A DNA stretch of 64,000 nt, taken from positions 1 through 64,000 of the forward strand of contig DASZHO010000035.1 in NCBI GenBank assembly GCA_035937795.1. The letters are read 5' to 3'. Shown in pieces: positions 1-9,552 of the stretch. Position numbers and translations under genes: made by a program. Each line of letters begins with the position of its first letter. Positions within the stretch are counted from its first letter, which is position 1. A model generated the notes under the pieces. The model worked only from the letters and a program-made list of their open reading frames with translations, was not told where the DNA came from and did no database searches. This DNA is from JAMQPK01 sp035937795. GTDB lineage: Bacteria; Acidobacteriota; Vicinamibacteria; Vicinamibacterales; JAMQPK01.

Positions 1-542
1 CTTTGACCCTGCTGTCCCGGAACGATCACCGGCTGCGGCGCCACTTGCGGTCTGGCCTCCTGCACGGGCGCGGAGGGACGCGGCGCCGGCGCGGTGGGTT
101 TCGCCGCTTTGCTCTGCATGTCGACGCTGCCGCGGAAGTGCGCGCCTTCGGCGATCGCGACGCGCGGCGCGGTGATGTCGCCTTCCACAGATCCGTTCTC
201 GCGGATATCGACCTTTTCAGAGGCGGATACGTTGCCGATCACTTCGCCCAGCACGACGATGGCCTTGGCGTAGAGCTCGGCTTTGATCTTTCCGTTCGGA
301 CCGATCGTCAACACGTGCTCGCGGAGCTCGATCTTGCCCTCGACGTGCCCTTCGATGGTGAGGTCTTCGCTGCCGTTCAATTCGCCTTTGATGACGACCG
401 ACTTCCCGATGTTCACGACGTCTCTCCCCTGGCCCCTCAAGGTGTTGTCCAGACGGGCCTGTGTTGCTGCTGCAGGAGCCGCTGCTGCCGCTTCATTGTT
501 AGGCACCGCCGGTGATCGCACTGCTTCGTCACGCTTCCACAT
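1..542 (-). CDS. Bactofilin (polymer-forming cytoskeletal protein), 3' end cut by the window
   Basis: Bactofilins self-assemble without nucleotide into filaments at the cytoplasmic face of the membrane and act in cell shape and localisation. Reading minus from an ATG at 540-542, the product begins MWKRDE, runs through an Ala-rich linker, then a bactofilin beta-helix core with short repeated rungs (VVIKGELNGSEDLTIEGHVE, then KIELREHVLTIGPNGKIKAE) and a Pro/Ala-rich tail cut off at base 1. The start is supported by a GGGGAGG ribosome site about 6 bases upstream. The gene is divergent from the cysteine desulfurase, with a good promoter at 659-688. The family call is confident; the missing C-terminus prevents a length comparison. 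Confidence 0.88.
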   Translation of the reverse strand, partial: MWKRDEAVRSPAVPNNEAAAAAPAAATQARLDNTLRGQGRDVVNIGKSVVIKGELNGSEDLTIEGHVEGKIELREHVLTIGPNGKIKAELYAKAIVVLGEVIGNVSASEKVDIRENGSVEGDITAPRVAIAEGAHFRGSVDMQSKAAKPTAPAPRPSAPVQEARPQVAPQPVIVPGQQGQ

Positions 543-652
543 TGCCTACCTCCCCGGACGTTCGGAATATGACAGGAGGACCCCGAAGTGCGACCCCGGG
601 ACCGTGAGTCGGCCGCGTGCGTGGCTGCCGCGCGCACGGGCCGAGCTGGGTT

Positions 653-673
653 ACGGTCAGTATAGGTGACCGT
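653..673. promoter_or_regulatory. Perfect 7+7 palindrome over the bactofilin -10 box
   Basis: ACGGTCA (653-659) and TGACCGT (667-673) are perfect inverted arms around a 7-base centre. The palindrome covers the predicted -10 box, the usual position of a repressor operator. The regulator is unknown. Confidence 0.45.
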
Positions 674-688
674 CCCAAACATTGTCTA
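659..688 (-). promoter_or_regulatory. Sigma70-like promoter for the bactofilin gene
   Basis: On the minus strand TAGACA (683-688) and TATACT (659-664) each match five of six consensus bases, with an 18-base spacer. The box lies about 120 bases upstream of the bactofilin ATG. It is a pattern match only. Confidence 0.5.
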
Positions 689-709
689 GCCCTTATTTTG
701 CTGAGGGTT

Positions 710-725
710 AGCGGAAATATCCGCT
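710..725. promoter_or_regulatory. Palindrome upstream of the cysteine desulfurase gene
   Basis: AGCGGA (710-715) and TCCGCT (720-725) are perfect arms around AATA. They lie in the spacer between a weak -35-like TTAGCG (708-713) and a TAAGAT -10-like box (730-735), just before the ATG at 748. An operator role is inferred from position. It does not match the IscR type I consensus I know. Confidence 0.4.
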
Positions 726-747
726 GTGCTAAGATCCTCGATCAGCC

Positions 748-1911
748 ATGCGCATTTACCTCGATCACAACGCGACGACCCCGGTGGATCCCGGGGTAGC
801 CGAGGCCATGGTGCGGAGCCTTACAGACCTTTTCGGCAATCCGTCGAGCGTTCATTACTACGGGCAGCAGGCAAAGGCGTCTCTGGATGACGCGCGAAGC
901 GCCGTGGGCGCGCTGATCGGTGCCGAGCCGGCCGAAGTCGTGTTCACGAGCGGCGGCACCGAGGCGGATAACTTCGCGATTCGAGGCGCCGCAGAGGCGC
1001 TCGAGCACACCGGCCGGAAGCATCTGATTACCTCCGGCATCGAGCACGAAGCTGTGCTGAATACCTTCAAGGCGCTGGGGCGGCGCGGCTGGCGGACGAC
1101 GATGGTGCCGCTGGATGCGAGCGGGATTGTCTCGCCCGATCGGCTGCGGGAGGCGCTCACCGATGACACGGCGCTCGTGTCGATCATGCACGCGAACAAC
1201 GAAATCGGCACGATCCAGCCCATCGCCGAGCTTGCCGCCCTGGCGCATGCCCGCGGCGCGCTATTTCATACCGACGCGGTGCAAACGGCCGGCAAGATTG
1301 CGGTGGACGTGCGTGCGCTGGGCGTCGACCTGCTCGGCTTGTCTGCGCACAAATTCTACGGCCCGAAGGGCGCCGGGGCGCTCTGGATCAGGCGCGGCGT
1401 CCGGCTCGTACCGACCTCGACGGGCGGAAAGCAGGAGCGCAACCGCCGCGGCGGCACCGAGAACATGCCGGGCATCGTCGGAATGGGAGCCGCCGCCTCG
1501 CAGGCGGTGAAGAAATTGGCCGCCGAAGGACCGCGGCTGGCCGCGCTTCGGGACAGGCTGGAGAACGGCATTCTTTCGGCCGTGCCGAACACCGACGTGA
1601 ACGGGGCTCGCGACAGGCGTGTGCCGAACACCACGAACATCAGTTTCGATCGAGTCGAGGCCGAATCACTGCTGATCGCGCTCGATCTGGAAGGGGTGGC
1701 CGTGTCCACCGGATCGGCCTGCTCGTCGGGCACGCTCGAGCCGTCGCATGTGCTGCGCGCAATGAATCTCCCCGGCCATCGCGCTCAGAATTCGATTCGT
1801 TTCAGCCTGGGCGCAAGCAACACGGAGGAGCAGATCGATCACGTGATTTCGATCCTCCCGCGGATCGTGTCAAAACTTCGAAGCCTTTCGACGGTAGGGA
1901 CGCGATCCTGA
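748..1911 (+). CDS. Cysteine desulfurase (IscS/NifS family)
   Basis: PLP enzyme that removes sulfur from L-cysteine as an enzyme-bound persulfide for Fe-S clusters and tRNA thiolation. The 387-residue product has the usual length. It shows the fold-type I elements: GGTEADN near 69-75, His100, HTDAVQ near 174-179, the PLP lysine in SAHKFYGPKG (Lys202), and the active-site cysteine in SACSSG (Cys325). The gene ends 7 bases before mnmA, consistent with sulfur transfer to MnmA. The short CSSG loop and lack of a long insertion fit the housekeeping group, but IscS versus NifS cannot be settled here. Confidence 0.95.
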   Translation: MRIYLDHNATTPVDPGVAEAMVRSLTDLFGNPSSVHYYGQQAKASLDDARSAVGALIGAEPAEVVFTSGGTEADNFAIRGAAEALEHTGRKHLITSGIEHEAVLNTFKALGRRGWRTTMVPLDASGIVSPDRLREALTDDTALVSIMHANNEIGTIQPIAELAALAHARGALFHTDAVQTAGKIAVDVRALGVDLLGLSAHKFYGPKGAGALWIRRGVRLVPTSTGGKQERNRRGGTENMPGIVGMGAAASQAVKKLAAEGPRLAALRDRLENGILSAVPNTDVNGARDRRVPNTTNISFDRVEAESLLIALDLEGVAVSTGSACSSGTLEPSHVLRAMNLPGHRAQNSIRFSLGASNTEEQIDHVISILPRIVSKLRSLSTVGTRS

Positions 1912-1918
1912 GCCTTTT

Positions 1919-2986
<1,068 letters not shown>

Positions 2987-2990
2987 GTTG

Positions 2991-4529
2991 ATGTCGAGTG
3001 AAACCAGGCGTCGAGTTGCGCTCGTGTCGATCGCCTTCATAGCGGCTGCCGTTCTTGTCGTGGCGGTCAGCCGCGGATCCTTCGTCGCGGGAGGGGCTGA
3101 TTCATACGGGTACTTGAGTCAAGCTCGCCTCTGGGAGCACGGATCGCCAATCTCGTACGATCCGATCATCGCCGAGTCAGAGTGGCCGTTTGCCGACTGG
3201 ACGTTTTCTCCGCTCGGTTACAGGCCAGGACTGCTGAAAGGAACGATCGTACCGATCTACTCAGCCGGCTATCCGCTGGTGATGGCAGCCGCCGGCCGCA
3301 GCCTCGGGAGTCGCGCCGAACTGTACGTCGTCCCGCTCACCGCCGCAGGCCTGGTGATCTGCACGGGAATCCTGGGCACGTGGCTCGGCGGTCCTGCGCA
3401 AGGCGCGCTCAGCAGCCTGCTCATCGCGACCAGTCCGGCGTTTCTCATTCAGAGCCTTCAACCGATGAGCGATGTTCCGGCGGCGTTCTGGTGGACGCTC
3501 GCGGCCCTGCTTGGCATGTACCGGCAGGCCTTTGCGGGTCTCCTTGCCGGGTTTGCCGTCATGATGGCTGTCCTCACGAGGCCGAACCTGTTTCCGCTTG
3601 CGGTGCCGCTGGCGATTTTTGTCCTGGTAGCGAAGAGGAACGGCGACCGGCGATATGACTGGTTTGGCGCGCTCGCGATCCTCATCGGCCTTGCGGCCGG
3701 AGGAGGTATGACGGGCTACTTGAACGCCATGTACTACGGGTCTCCAGCGTTGTCCGGCTACGGAGCGCCGCGCGATTTGTACCGGCTCTCCTATCTGCCC
3801 ATCAACCTGGGAAGGTATTCAACGTGGCTGGTCCAGTCGGAAACTCCTGCGATTGTCGCCGCAGCCGTGGGCCTCGCGGCATTCTGGTTCGCGACCTCAT
3901 TGCACAGGCGCTGGGCGTGCTATGCGATGGCGTTTCTCGCGATCCTGTCGGTGTCGTATCTGTTCTACATTCCGTTCGAGAATTGGACGTACCTCCGGTT
4001 CCTGCTGCCGGGGTATCCGCTCCTGTTTATCTCGCTCCTCGGCGTCGCCCGCCTGCGGGCGATCGCCGAAAAGCCTCTGGCGTCAATGGCCGTCATCTCG
4101 GTCCTCTCGCTCGCCATTATCGCCGGGCATCTCCAATTCATCTCCAGCAGCGGGTTGTTCAAGACCAAAGACGATGAAGCTCGCTATGTAAAGGTGGCCG
4201 AGTACGTGCGCCGCATGTTGCCCGGCAATGCGGTGATGATCAGCCTTCAGCACAGCGGAAGCATTCGGTACTACTCAGGCCGGCGTACGCTGCGATACGA
4301 CTGGGTGCAGCCAAATTGGCTGGACGACATCGTGGTGTCGTTGGAGCGCAAGGGCTATAGGCCTTACCTGGTACTGGAGGGATGGGAAGAGTCGCGTCTC
4401 CGCGATCGCTTTGGTGCTTCGAGCGTAATCGGAAAATTGGACTGGAGGCCTGCCGCTGAATTTTCACCGTACGCAATTCGTCTCTACGATCCGGCCGCTC
4501 GTCTGACAATCCTCGCCGCCCCACGATGA
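2991..4529 (+). CDS. Multi-pass membrane protein, GT-C glycosyltransferase-like
   Basis: Integral membrane protein of 512 residues with about ten hydrophobic segments, a periplasmic-type loop after the first helix (GGADSYGYLSQARLW), and a soluble C-terminal region ending around YRPYLVLEGWEES. The layout resembles ArnT/PMT-like GT-C enzymes that use polyprenyl-phosphate sugars, but a catalytic residue cannot be named with certainty. It is clearly paralogous to the gene at 7707-9494: both carry PLGYRP, PMSDVP, WLYLRFLLPG or WTYLRFLLPG, and QHSGS(I/L)RYY. The ATG at 2991 is preferred over an in-frame TTG at 2988. It starts 4 bases after mnmA, but a functional link is not obvious. Confidence 0.7.
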   Translation: MSSETRRRVALVSIAFIAAAVLVVAVSRGSFVAGGADSYGYLSQARLWEHGSPISYDPIIAESEWPFADWTFSPLGYRPGLLKGTIVPIYSAGYPLVMAAAGRSLGSRAELYVVPLTAAGLVICTGILGTWLGGPAQGALSSLLIATSPAFLIQSLQPMSDVPAAFWWTLAALLGMYRQAFAGLLAGFAVMMAVLTRPNLFPLAVPLAIFVLVAKRNGDRRYDWFGALAILIGLAAGGGMTGYLNAMYYGSPALSGYGAPRDLYRLSYLPINLGRYSTWLVQSETPAIVAAAVGLAAFWFATSLHRRWACYAMAFLAILSVSYLFYIPFENWTYLRFLLPGYPLLFISLLGVARLRAIAEKPLASMAVISVLSLAIIAGHLQFISSSGLFKTKDDEARYVKVAEYVRRMLPGNAVMISLQHSGSIRYYSGRRTLRYDWVQPNWLDDIVVSLERKGYRPYLVLEGWEESRLRDRFGASSVIGKLDWRPAAEFSPYAIRLYDPAARLTILAAPR

Positions 4530-4536
4530 GGGTCAC

Positions 4537-5028
4537 TCACGTTTTGCCTTTCCCCAGCTCGACGAGCGGCGCGCCGGTGACCCGGAAGACCGTCCAGTCG
4601 CTCAGTGGTTCTGCCCCGAGCCGCTTGTAGAAGGCAATCGACGGCTCGTTCCAGTCGAGCACGCGCCATTCGAGCCTTCCCCATCCGCGGTCAACCGTCA
4701 GTCGCGCAAGATATTCCAGCAGCGCCCGCCCGATTCCCAGCCCGCGCGCCTGTGGCCGCACGAACAGGTCTTCGAGATACAATCCGGGCCGGCCGAGAAA
4801 GGTCGAATAGTTCGCGAAGAACACCGCAAAACCGACCGGCACGTCGTCCGCGCTGGCAATCACGGCTTCTGCGACCGGCCGCGCACCGAAGAGCGTCGAC
4901 GCGAGCTGCTCTTCGCTGGCGGTCATCTCGTGCAAGAGCTTCTCGTACTCCGCCAGCTCGCGAATCAACTGAAAAATCAGCGGGACGTCGCCGGGCGTGG
5001 CCGGCCTGATGCCAATACGTCCGGTCAT
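4537..5028 (-). CDS. GNAT-family N-acetyltransferase
   Basis: Acetyl-CoA-dependent acetyltransferase of 163 residues. Features are a GNAT N-terminus (IRPATPGDVPLIFQLIRELA), the EYEKL segment seen in diamine acetyltransferase (SSAT)-like proteins, the acetyl-CoA loop in RPQARGLGIGRALL, and the C-terminal NEPSIAFYKRLGAE. SSAT relatives acetylate polyamines or small thialysine-type amines, but the substrate is not fixed by sequence. The ATG at 5028 overlaps the stop of the upstream small gene (ATGA), so the two are translationally coupled. Longer in-frame starts would invade that gene and are rejected. Confidence 0.85.
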   Translation of the reverse strand: MTGRIGIRPATPGDVPLIFQLIRELAEYEKLLHEMTASEEQLASTLFGARPVAEAVIASADDVPVGFAVFFANYSTFLGRPGLYLEDLFVRPQARGLGIGRALLEYLARLTVDRGWGRLEWRVLDWNEPSIAFYKRLGAEPLSDWTVFRVTGAPLVELGKGKT

Positions 5029-5408
5029 TTGTCGAGCGCGAGACTTTTTCCGTCGAAGCTGGCGATCTCGCGCTTCGCGTCGTAATCGATGACGCTGATG
5101 CGATAGCCGGCATGCTGGGTGTCGCACGCGGTGGCCAACGCGATGGTCATGTTGCGCCGTTGTTCGCTGTTGTATTTATCCCACACCGCGCGATTCACCC
5201 ACGCTTTGGTTTGCGAGCAGTCGTAGTTCACCAGGACGCCGTTGGTCATCATCTTGTCGACCAGCGCGGCCGCCATGGTGCCCTGTTCGAGCGGTACGTC
5301 GCTTTTGGGGCTCGAACGGAAGAACAGCAGCACCAGCAGCAGCCCGGCGAGGCCCAGCGCCACAATCACGCCCAGGGGATTCCCCTCACGTCTCTCTGTG
5401 GTATCCAT
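5025..5408 (-). CDS. Small membrane-anchored protein of unknown function
   Basis: The 127-residue product has a charged N-terminus (MDTTERREGN), one transmembrane helix at about 13-30 (rich in Val, Leu, Gly) and a soluble domain with conserved-looking YDCSQTKAWV and ACDTQHAGYR segments, each holding one cysteine. The family is not recognised. It starts 7 bases after the upstream membrane protein and overlaps the GNAT gene by 4 bases, so all are probably co-transcribed. Confidence 0.65.
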   Translation of the reverse strand: MDTTERREGNPLGVIVALGLAGLLLVLLFFRSSPKSDVPLEQGTMAAALVDKMMTNGVLVNYDCSQTKAWVNRAVWDKYNSEQRRNMTIALATACDTQHAGYRISVIDYDAKREIASFDGKSLALDK

Positions 5409-5415
5409 GGAGGAC

Positions 5416-7698
5416 CTAGGATCCGAAGCCCAGCACCCTGAGCTCCGCCACCGACCAATAATACGTCTCGTCGTTGGAAAGCAAACGCAAACGCAGATAC
5501 CGCGTCCGGACCGGCGCAAACCGGAACGTCAACGGCATATCCCTGGGCGCCTCGAGGGCAGCGACAAACGCGAGTCCTGATGTCCCGCCGCGATAAAGCT
5601 CTTTCCACTGGGCTCCTTCGCCCAGCGCTTCGATCGAGAAGGCGCGCGGAAAATCTGCGGCGAACGAGCCGAGCATGAGTTGCAGGCCGGTGACCGATTT
5701 CGTGTCGCCCAGATCGAGATCCATTTCGGTCGAATCGGTCTGCGGTCCCGACTGCCACCGCGTCGTCCGATCGCCGTCGAACATGTACTTGAGGTCCCTC
5801 TCGTTCACACTGGCCCACGCCGAACCGACGTGCAGGGGCATCCCTTCCACGTTCGCATCCGGCGCGACGGGAGTGTTCGTCAAGTGGTAGAGCGCGTGCC
5901 CCTCGTCTGAACATACCGTCTCGGCGCCGGGATGCGCTGCAATATACCGGCGCCACGAGCCGTCCTCGTCTGCGCGAATATCAATCACGATATTGGCTGC
6001 GCCGTGAGCGGCAAGTCCCGTCAGTACCGCCTGATCTCGCATTTCGAGCCCGAACCTGAGCGCCATGTAATGCGGCGGGAAGAATCCGCTGTAGCCATTC
6101 ACCACGGGATGGCCGTGAGACATCCCTCGGTACATGGCGGCAACGTCATCCAGCAGATATCCGAGAGGCAGCTCCATCACGGCCTCCTCTCTCATTCTGG
6201 CGCAATTCTCGACGTTCCACGGGGCCGGTATCTTCGCGAGCGGAAAATTGGTGACCCATCCGTCGGCGAGCACGCACAATGAGATGACTCCGGCGGCCAG
6301 CGTGCGCCTGGACGCAAGTCGGGAGGCCAATCGGTCGAACAGCATCCCGCCGATCACTGCCAGGCAAAGCGTTGTCATCATCCAGAAGCGCGCCGGCACT
6401 CTCAATGCATCGAACCCAGGCAGAAACATCAACAGCGCGTACGGCCCGCGATACATCAACGGGTACCCCATCAACGTCGGGGCAGGCCCCAGGCTGAACA
6501 GCCACGTGACAAAGGCGGCGAGGCTGTAAAAGCCCAGGACCGACGCCCGGGAAAACGCGCGCCGCACGCGTGGCGAAGTGAGGACCAGGGCAATGGCGAA
6601 TGCCAGGGCGTACGTCAGCGGCTTGACCGGGCCGGTTACCGAGAAGGGCTGCCGCCTGAAAATCCGGAAGCGCCAGGGACCGACAATAATCGCGCTGAGC
6701 GCAATCGCCGCCGTGACGATCGCGGCCACGGCAAGAAACGTCCGGACGAGCGACATGAGCCGTGAGCCTCGAGCCCCGAGCCCCTGGCGCTCACGAGCCA
6801 ACATGCCGGCAAGAATGAGCGCGGCAATCGTCAGCCCTGGAAACAGTTCTCCCTCAGGTCGGCGATAGGCGTGCAGCGATCCCCAGACCCGCAGCACAGG
6901 CTCGGGCGCAGTATTCAGGAGCGCGGCCACATCGGCGCCGAAGTCGCGAATGGTGCCGAAGTCTCGCGTGAAGCCGAAACCCTCGTGAATGTCGCGGTAC
7001 TGCCACAACAACGGCACCAGAGGCAGCGACGCGACGATCCAGGCAACAAGAATTGCCGCAAGCGTCTTTCGATCTCTCGCGAACCACAAGATCCAGAGAC
7101 CGACAATCACCGTGAAAAAGAGCATGTAGTAGCCGTTGCACATGGCCTGCACGAGCCATCCCGCGGCGAACAGCGCCAGCCATCGCGGCCGCCGGTCGCG
7201 CACGTACCGGTGCAACCCCAGCAGCGCAAACGGCATCCCGAACGCGGCCAGACACTGAACCTGCGCAAGGTGCGCAATCCGATATGGCGAAAACCCGAAG
7301 AGCAATCCGCCGATGAACGCCGCATCGTCGCGCCCCGTCAACTCACGGACCAATAGATACGCGCCAGTCGCGCACAACGGAAACGTCAGCAGGAACACCA
7401 CGTTGTAGGCCAGTTGCGGGCTGCCGCCGAGCCATTGGATCGGCGAGGCAACAAGGCTCAGCCCGAGCAGGTTCTCCGAAAACGCGAGCGACCCTGAAGC
7501 CGGATAAAATGCCGGCGCGTTCCACCATTTCGCGGTGTAGGGAAGCGCGTGGGCGTTCCACCAGAGAATCCACGTGTTCAACGCCGGATCGCCTGGATCC
7601 TTCGGAATCACACCGCCCAGCCTCGTGATCAACGGATAGGTCAGACCAACCGTCACGAGGAGGTAAATCAGAAAGACGATCGACGAGCGTGTCTTCAT
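5416..7698 (-). CDS. Large multi-pass membrane protein with C-terminal discoidin-like (F5/8 type C) domain
   Basis: The 760-residue protein starts MKTRSS followed at once by a signal-anchor helix. The first 500 residues hold about ten or more hydrophobic helices with the loop PKDPGDPALNTWILWW, typical of YfhO/GT-C-like membrane proteins that handle lipid-linked sugars. The C-terminal 150 residues (from WASVNERDLKYMFDGDRTTR onward) look like a galactose-binding-like discoidin module. The start at 7698 is preferred because the frame upstream is non-membranous, low-complexity sequence overlapping the next gene. It follows the gene at 7707-9494 by 8 bases. Cell-surface polysaccharide work is inferred. 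Confidence 0.72.
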   Translation of the reverse strand: MKTRSSIVFLIYLLVTVGLTYPLITRLGGVIPKDPGDPALNTWILWWNAHALPYTAKWWNAPAFYPASGSLAFSENLLGLSLVASPIQWLGGSPQLAYNVVFLLTFPLCATGAYLLVRELTGRDDAAFIGGLLFGFSPYRIAHLAQVQCLAAFGMPFALLGLHRYVRDRRPRWLALFAAGWLVQAMCNGYYMLFFTVIVGLWILWFARDRKTLAAILVAWIVASLPLVPLLWQYRDIHEGFGFTRDFGTIRDFGADVAALLNTAPEPVLRVWGSLHAYRRPEGELFPGLTIAALILAGMLARERQGLGARGSRLMSLVRTFLAVAAIVTAAIALSAIIVGPWRFRIFRRQPFSVTGPVKPLTYALAFAIALVLTSPRVRRAFSRASVLGFYSLAAFVTWLFSLGPAPTLMGYPLMYRGPYALLMFLPGFDALRVPARFWMMTTLCLAVIGGMLFDRLASRLASRRTLAAGVISLCVLADGWVTNFPLAKIPAPWNVENCARMREEAVMELPLGYLLDDVAAMYRGMSHGHPVVNGYSGFFPPHYMALRFGLEMRDQAVLTGLAAHGAANIVIDIRADEDGSWRRYIAAHPGAETVCSDEGHALYHLTNTPVAPDANVEGMPLHVGSAWASVNERDLKYMFDGDRTTRWQSGPQTDSTEMDLDLGDTKSVTGLQLMLGSFAADFPRAFSIEALGEGAQWKELYRGGTSGLAFVAALEAPRDMPLTFRFAPVRTRYLRLRLLSNDETYYWSVAELRVLGFGS

Positions 7699-7706
7699 CC
7701 GTGGTC

Positions 7707-9494
7707 TCACTGCGCCGGCGTTGAAAGCGGATCGCCGGCCCGACCCTCGGGATCGTAAATGCGCACTTCCGCACTGCCAACGACGCGCGCGAGCGGCTTC
7801 CAGTCGAGGCGTCCGACCCGGCTCAGCTGCCCAAATCGTTTTCGAAACACCGCCTCTTCCCAATCGTCCAGCACAATGTAGGGGCGGTAACCTTTTTCCT
7901 GGAGCTCCCGAATGGTGCTGTCGAGGCGGTGTTCGAGAACCCAATCGTATCGCAGCGTGATCCGGTGCGCGTAATAGCGGAGGCTGCCGCTGTGCTGCAT
8001 CGAGAAGATGACGGCATTGGGCGGCATCAACTGCTCGGCCTCGCGCGCGGCACGCACGTAACGCTGTTCGAAGGCGCGCTGGTTGAAGACGTACTGATCG
8101 TGCGCGAACCTGAAGCCGAACGAGACGGCCGCGGCGCAGATCATCGTCGCGATGCAGGCACGAACAGACACGGGCAGCTTCAGGTACAAGAGCCGGATGC
8201 CTGCGCCCATCAAGACAAAGAGCATCGGGAACCCCGGCAGAAGAAAACGCAGATACAACCAGTGGCTGAACACGCCGTAGAAAATGTAAGAGGCGAAGGT
8301 CAGCGTGACCATCGCCGCAAGGCAGAGACGCGCCGATGTGGTGCGCTCACCGGCGCGAATGGCACTTCGGGCAACGAATGGAATCAGGGCCAGGCCTGTC
8401 AGGGGCGACTGCGCCTGAAGGAGCCAGTGCCCGTAGTTTCGAATGTTCTCGCGAACCGACCCAAGCGAGTACAAATCGGTGAAGCGTCCGTAACCGGATG
8501 CGAGCGGCGAGCCGTACAAGTACCGGTTGAACGCCGCAATCGCAACGACGGCAGGCACCAGCCCGGCGCCAAAGCGAAGGACGAGCATCGCTGCTGAGCG
8601 GCGGAGATCCTTCCGTCGCATCGCCGGCCAGACCCACGCTGATATCGGTGCGCCGGCGAGCAAGAGCAGATTCGGGCGAATGAGCAGGCTGGCGCCTGCG
8701 GCAAGTCCTGCCGAAAACGCCCGCGGCTTCGGCTCCTTCAACGCCAGCAGGCAGACGAGCGCCCATCCGGCGGCGACCGGCACGTCGCTCATCGGCTGCA
8801 TGATCTGCGCGAGAAAGGGTGGAGAGGCAAGCAACAGTGCCGCGGCAAATACCCCCGCTTCACGGCTGCCCGTGACCTCCCGGCCGAGCAGATAGGTGAA
8901 CCACAACGCCAGCGCGCCAAGAATCGGCACGACATAGTAAGGACCGCCGGGCCCGGCGATCGCCTGGAATCCCGCCATGAGAAGGGGCAAGCCGGGCGGG
9001 TAGGTCGGCACGATGGTGCCGTCCTCCGGTCCGGACAGCGGGCGATATCCCAGGGGCGCAAAGGAGAATCCGCGATAGGGCCATGACATCCGGTCCACCC
9101 ACGGCTGCGCCGTTCGCAGCTGGCCATTGAGCCAGAGACTGGCCTCGCTGACATAGCCATACGAATCGGAGCCCGCGGCGGCGAACGTCCCGAAGCGAAT
9201 GCCGATTGCGCACCCCGCCAGCACGACCAGCACGAGAACGATTGGCGATACCCGATCGAGAATCCGCTCCACCCAGCGTGCATCTTCCTCGATGTCCCGG
9301 CGTGGAAATCGCCATGCGCAATACAGCGCCGCAGCGAGCGCCACCGCCACGATGCGATACGGCTGGCGAGAAGACAGACGGATGGGGCCAATCAACCAGA
9401 CCACGCCACCCGTGAGCGCCGCGATCACCACCCACACGGCGGCTATCCATGCCACAACAAAGAGCGCGCGACGGATGAGGGCGGGCGTGAACAC
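7707..9494 (-). CDS. Multi-pass membrane protein, GT-C-like; paralogue of the 2991-4529 gene
   Basis: Integral membrane protein of about 595 residues. It has the same key segments as the plus-strand paralogue: AGSDSYGYVSEASLW, APLGYRP, IMQPMSDVP, WLYLRFLLPGFP and MQHSGSLRYYAHRITLRYDW. An extra N-terminal two-helix region is absent in the shorter copy. A GTG at 9494 is chosen because the earlier in-frame start at 9566 would overlap the divergent esterase gene, which has a clear ribosome site. Probably first gene of a four-gene minus-strand operon ending with the GNAT gene. Confidence 0.7.
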   Translation of the reverse strand: MFTPALIRRALFVVAWIAAVWVVIAALTGGVVWLIGPIRLSSRQPYRIVAVALAAALYCAWRFPRRDIEEDARWVERILDRVSPIVLVLVVLAGCAIGIRFGTFAAAGSDSYGYVSEASLWLNGQLRTAQPWVDRMSWPYRGFSFAPLGYRPLSGPEDGTIVPTYPPGLPLLMAGFQAIAGPGGPYYVVPILGALALWFTYLLGREVTGSREAGVFAAALLLASPPFLAQIMQPMSDVPVAAGWALVCLLALKEPKPRAFSAGLAAGASLLIRPNLLLLAGAPISAWVWPAMRRKDLRRSAAMLVLRFGAGLVPAVVAIAAFNRYLYGSPLASGYGRFTDLYSLGSVRENIRNYGHWLLQAQSPLTGLALIPFVARSAIRAGERTTSARLCLAAMVTLTFASYIFYGVFSHWLYLRFLLPGFPMLFVLMGAGIRLLYLKLPVSVRACIATMICAAAVSFGFRFAHDQYVFNQRAFEQRYVRAAREAEQLMPPNAVIFSMQHSGSLRYYAHRITLRYDWVLEHRLDSTIRELQEKGYRPYIVLDDWEEAVFRKRFGQLSRVGRLDWKPLARVVGSAEVRIYDPEGRAGDPLSTPAQ

Positions 9495-9552
9495 GGACGG
9501 AAGAATAGTACATGGCTTTCTGCTATCATCGCCGTCAATCACAGGAGGGTGT

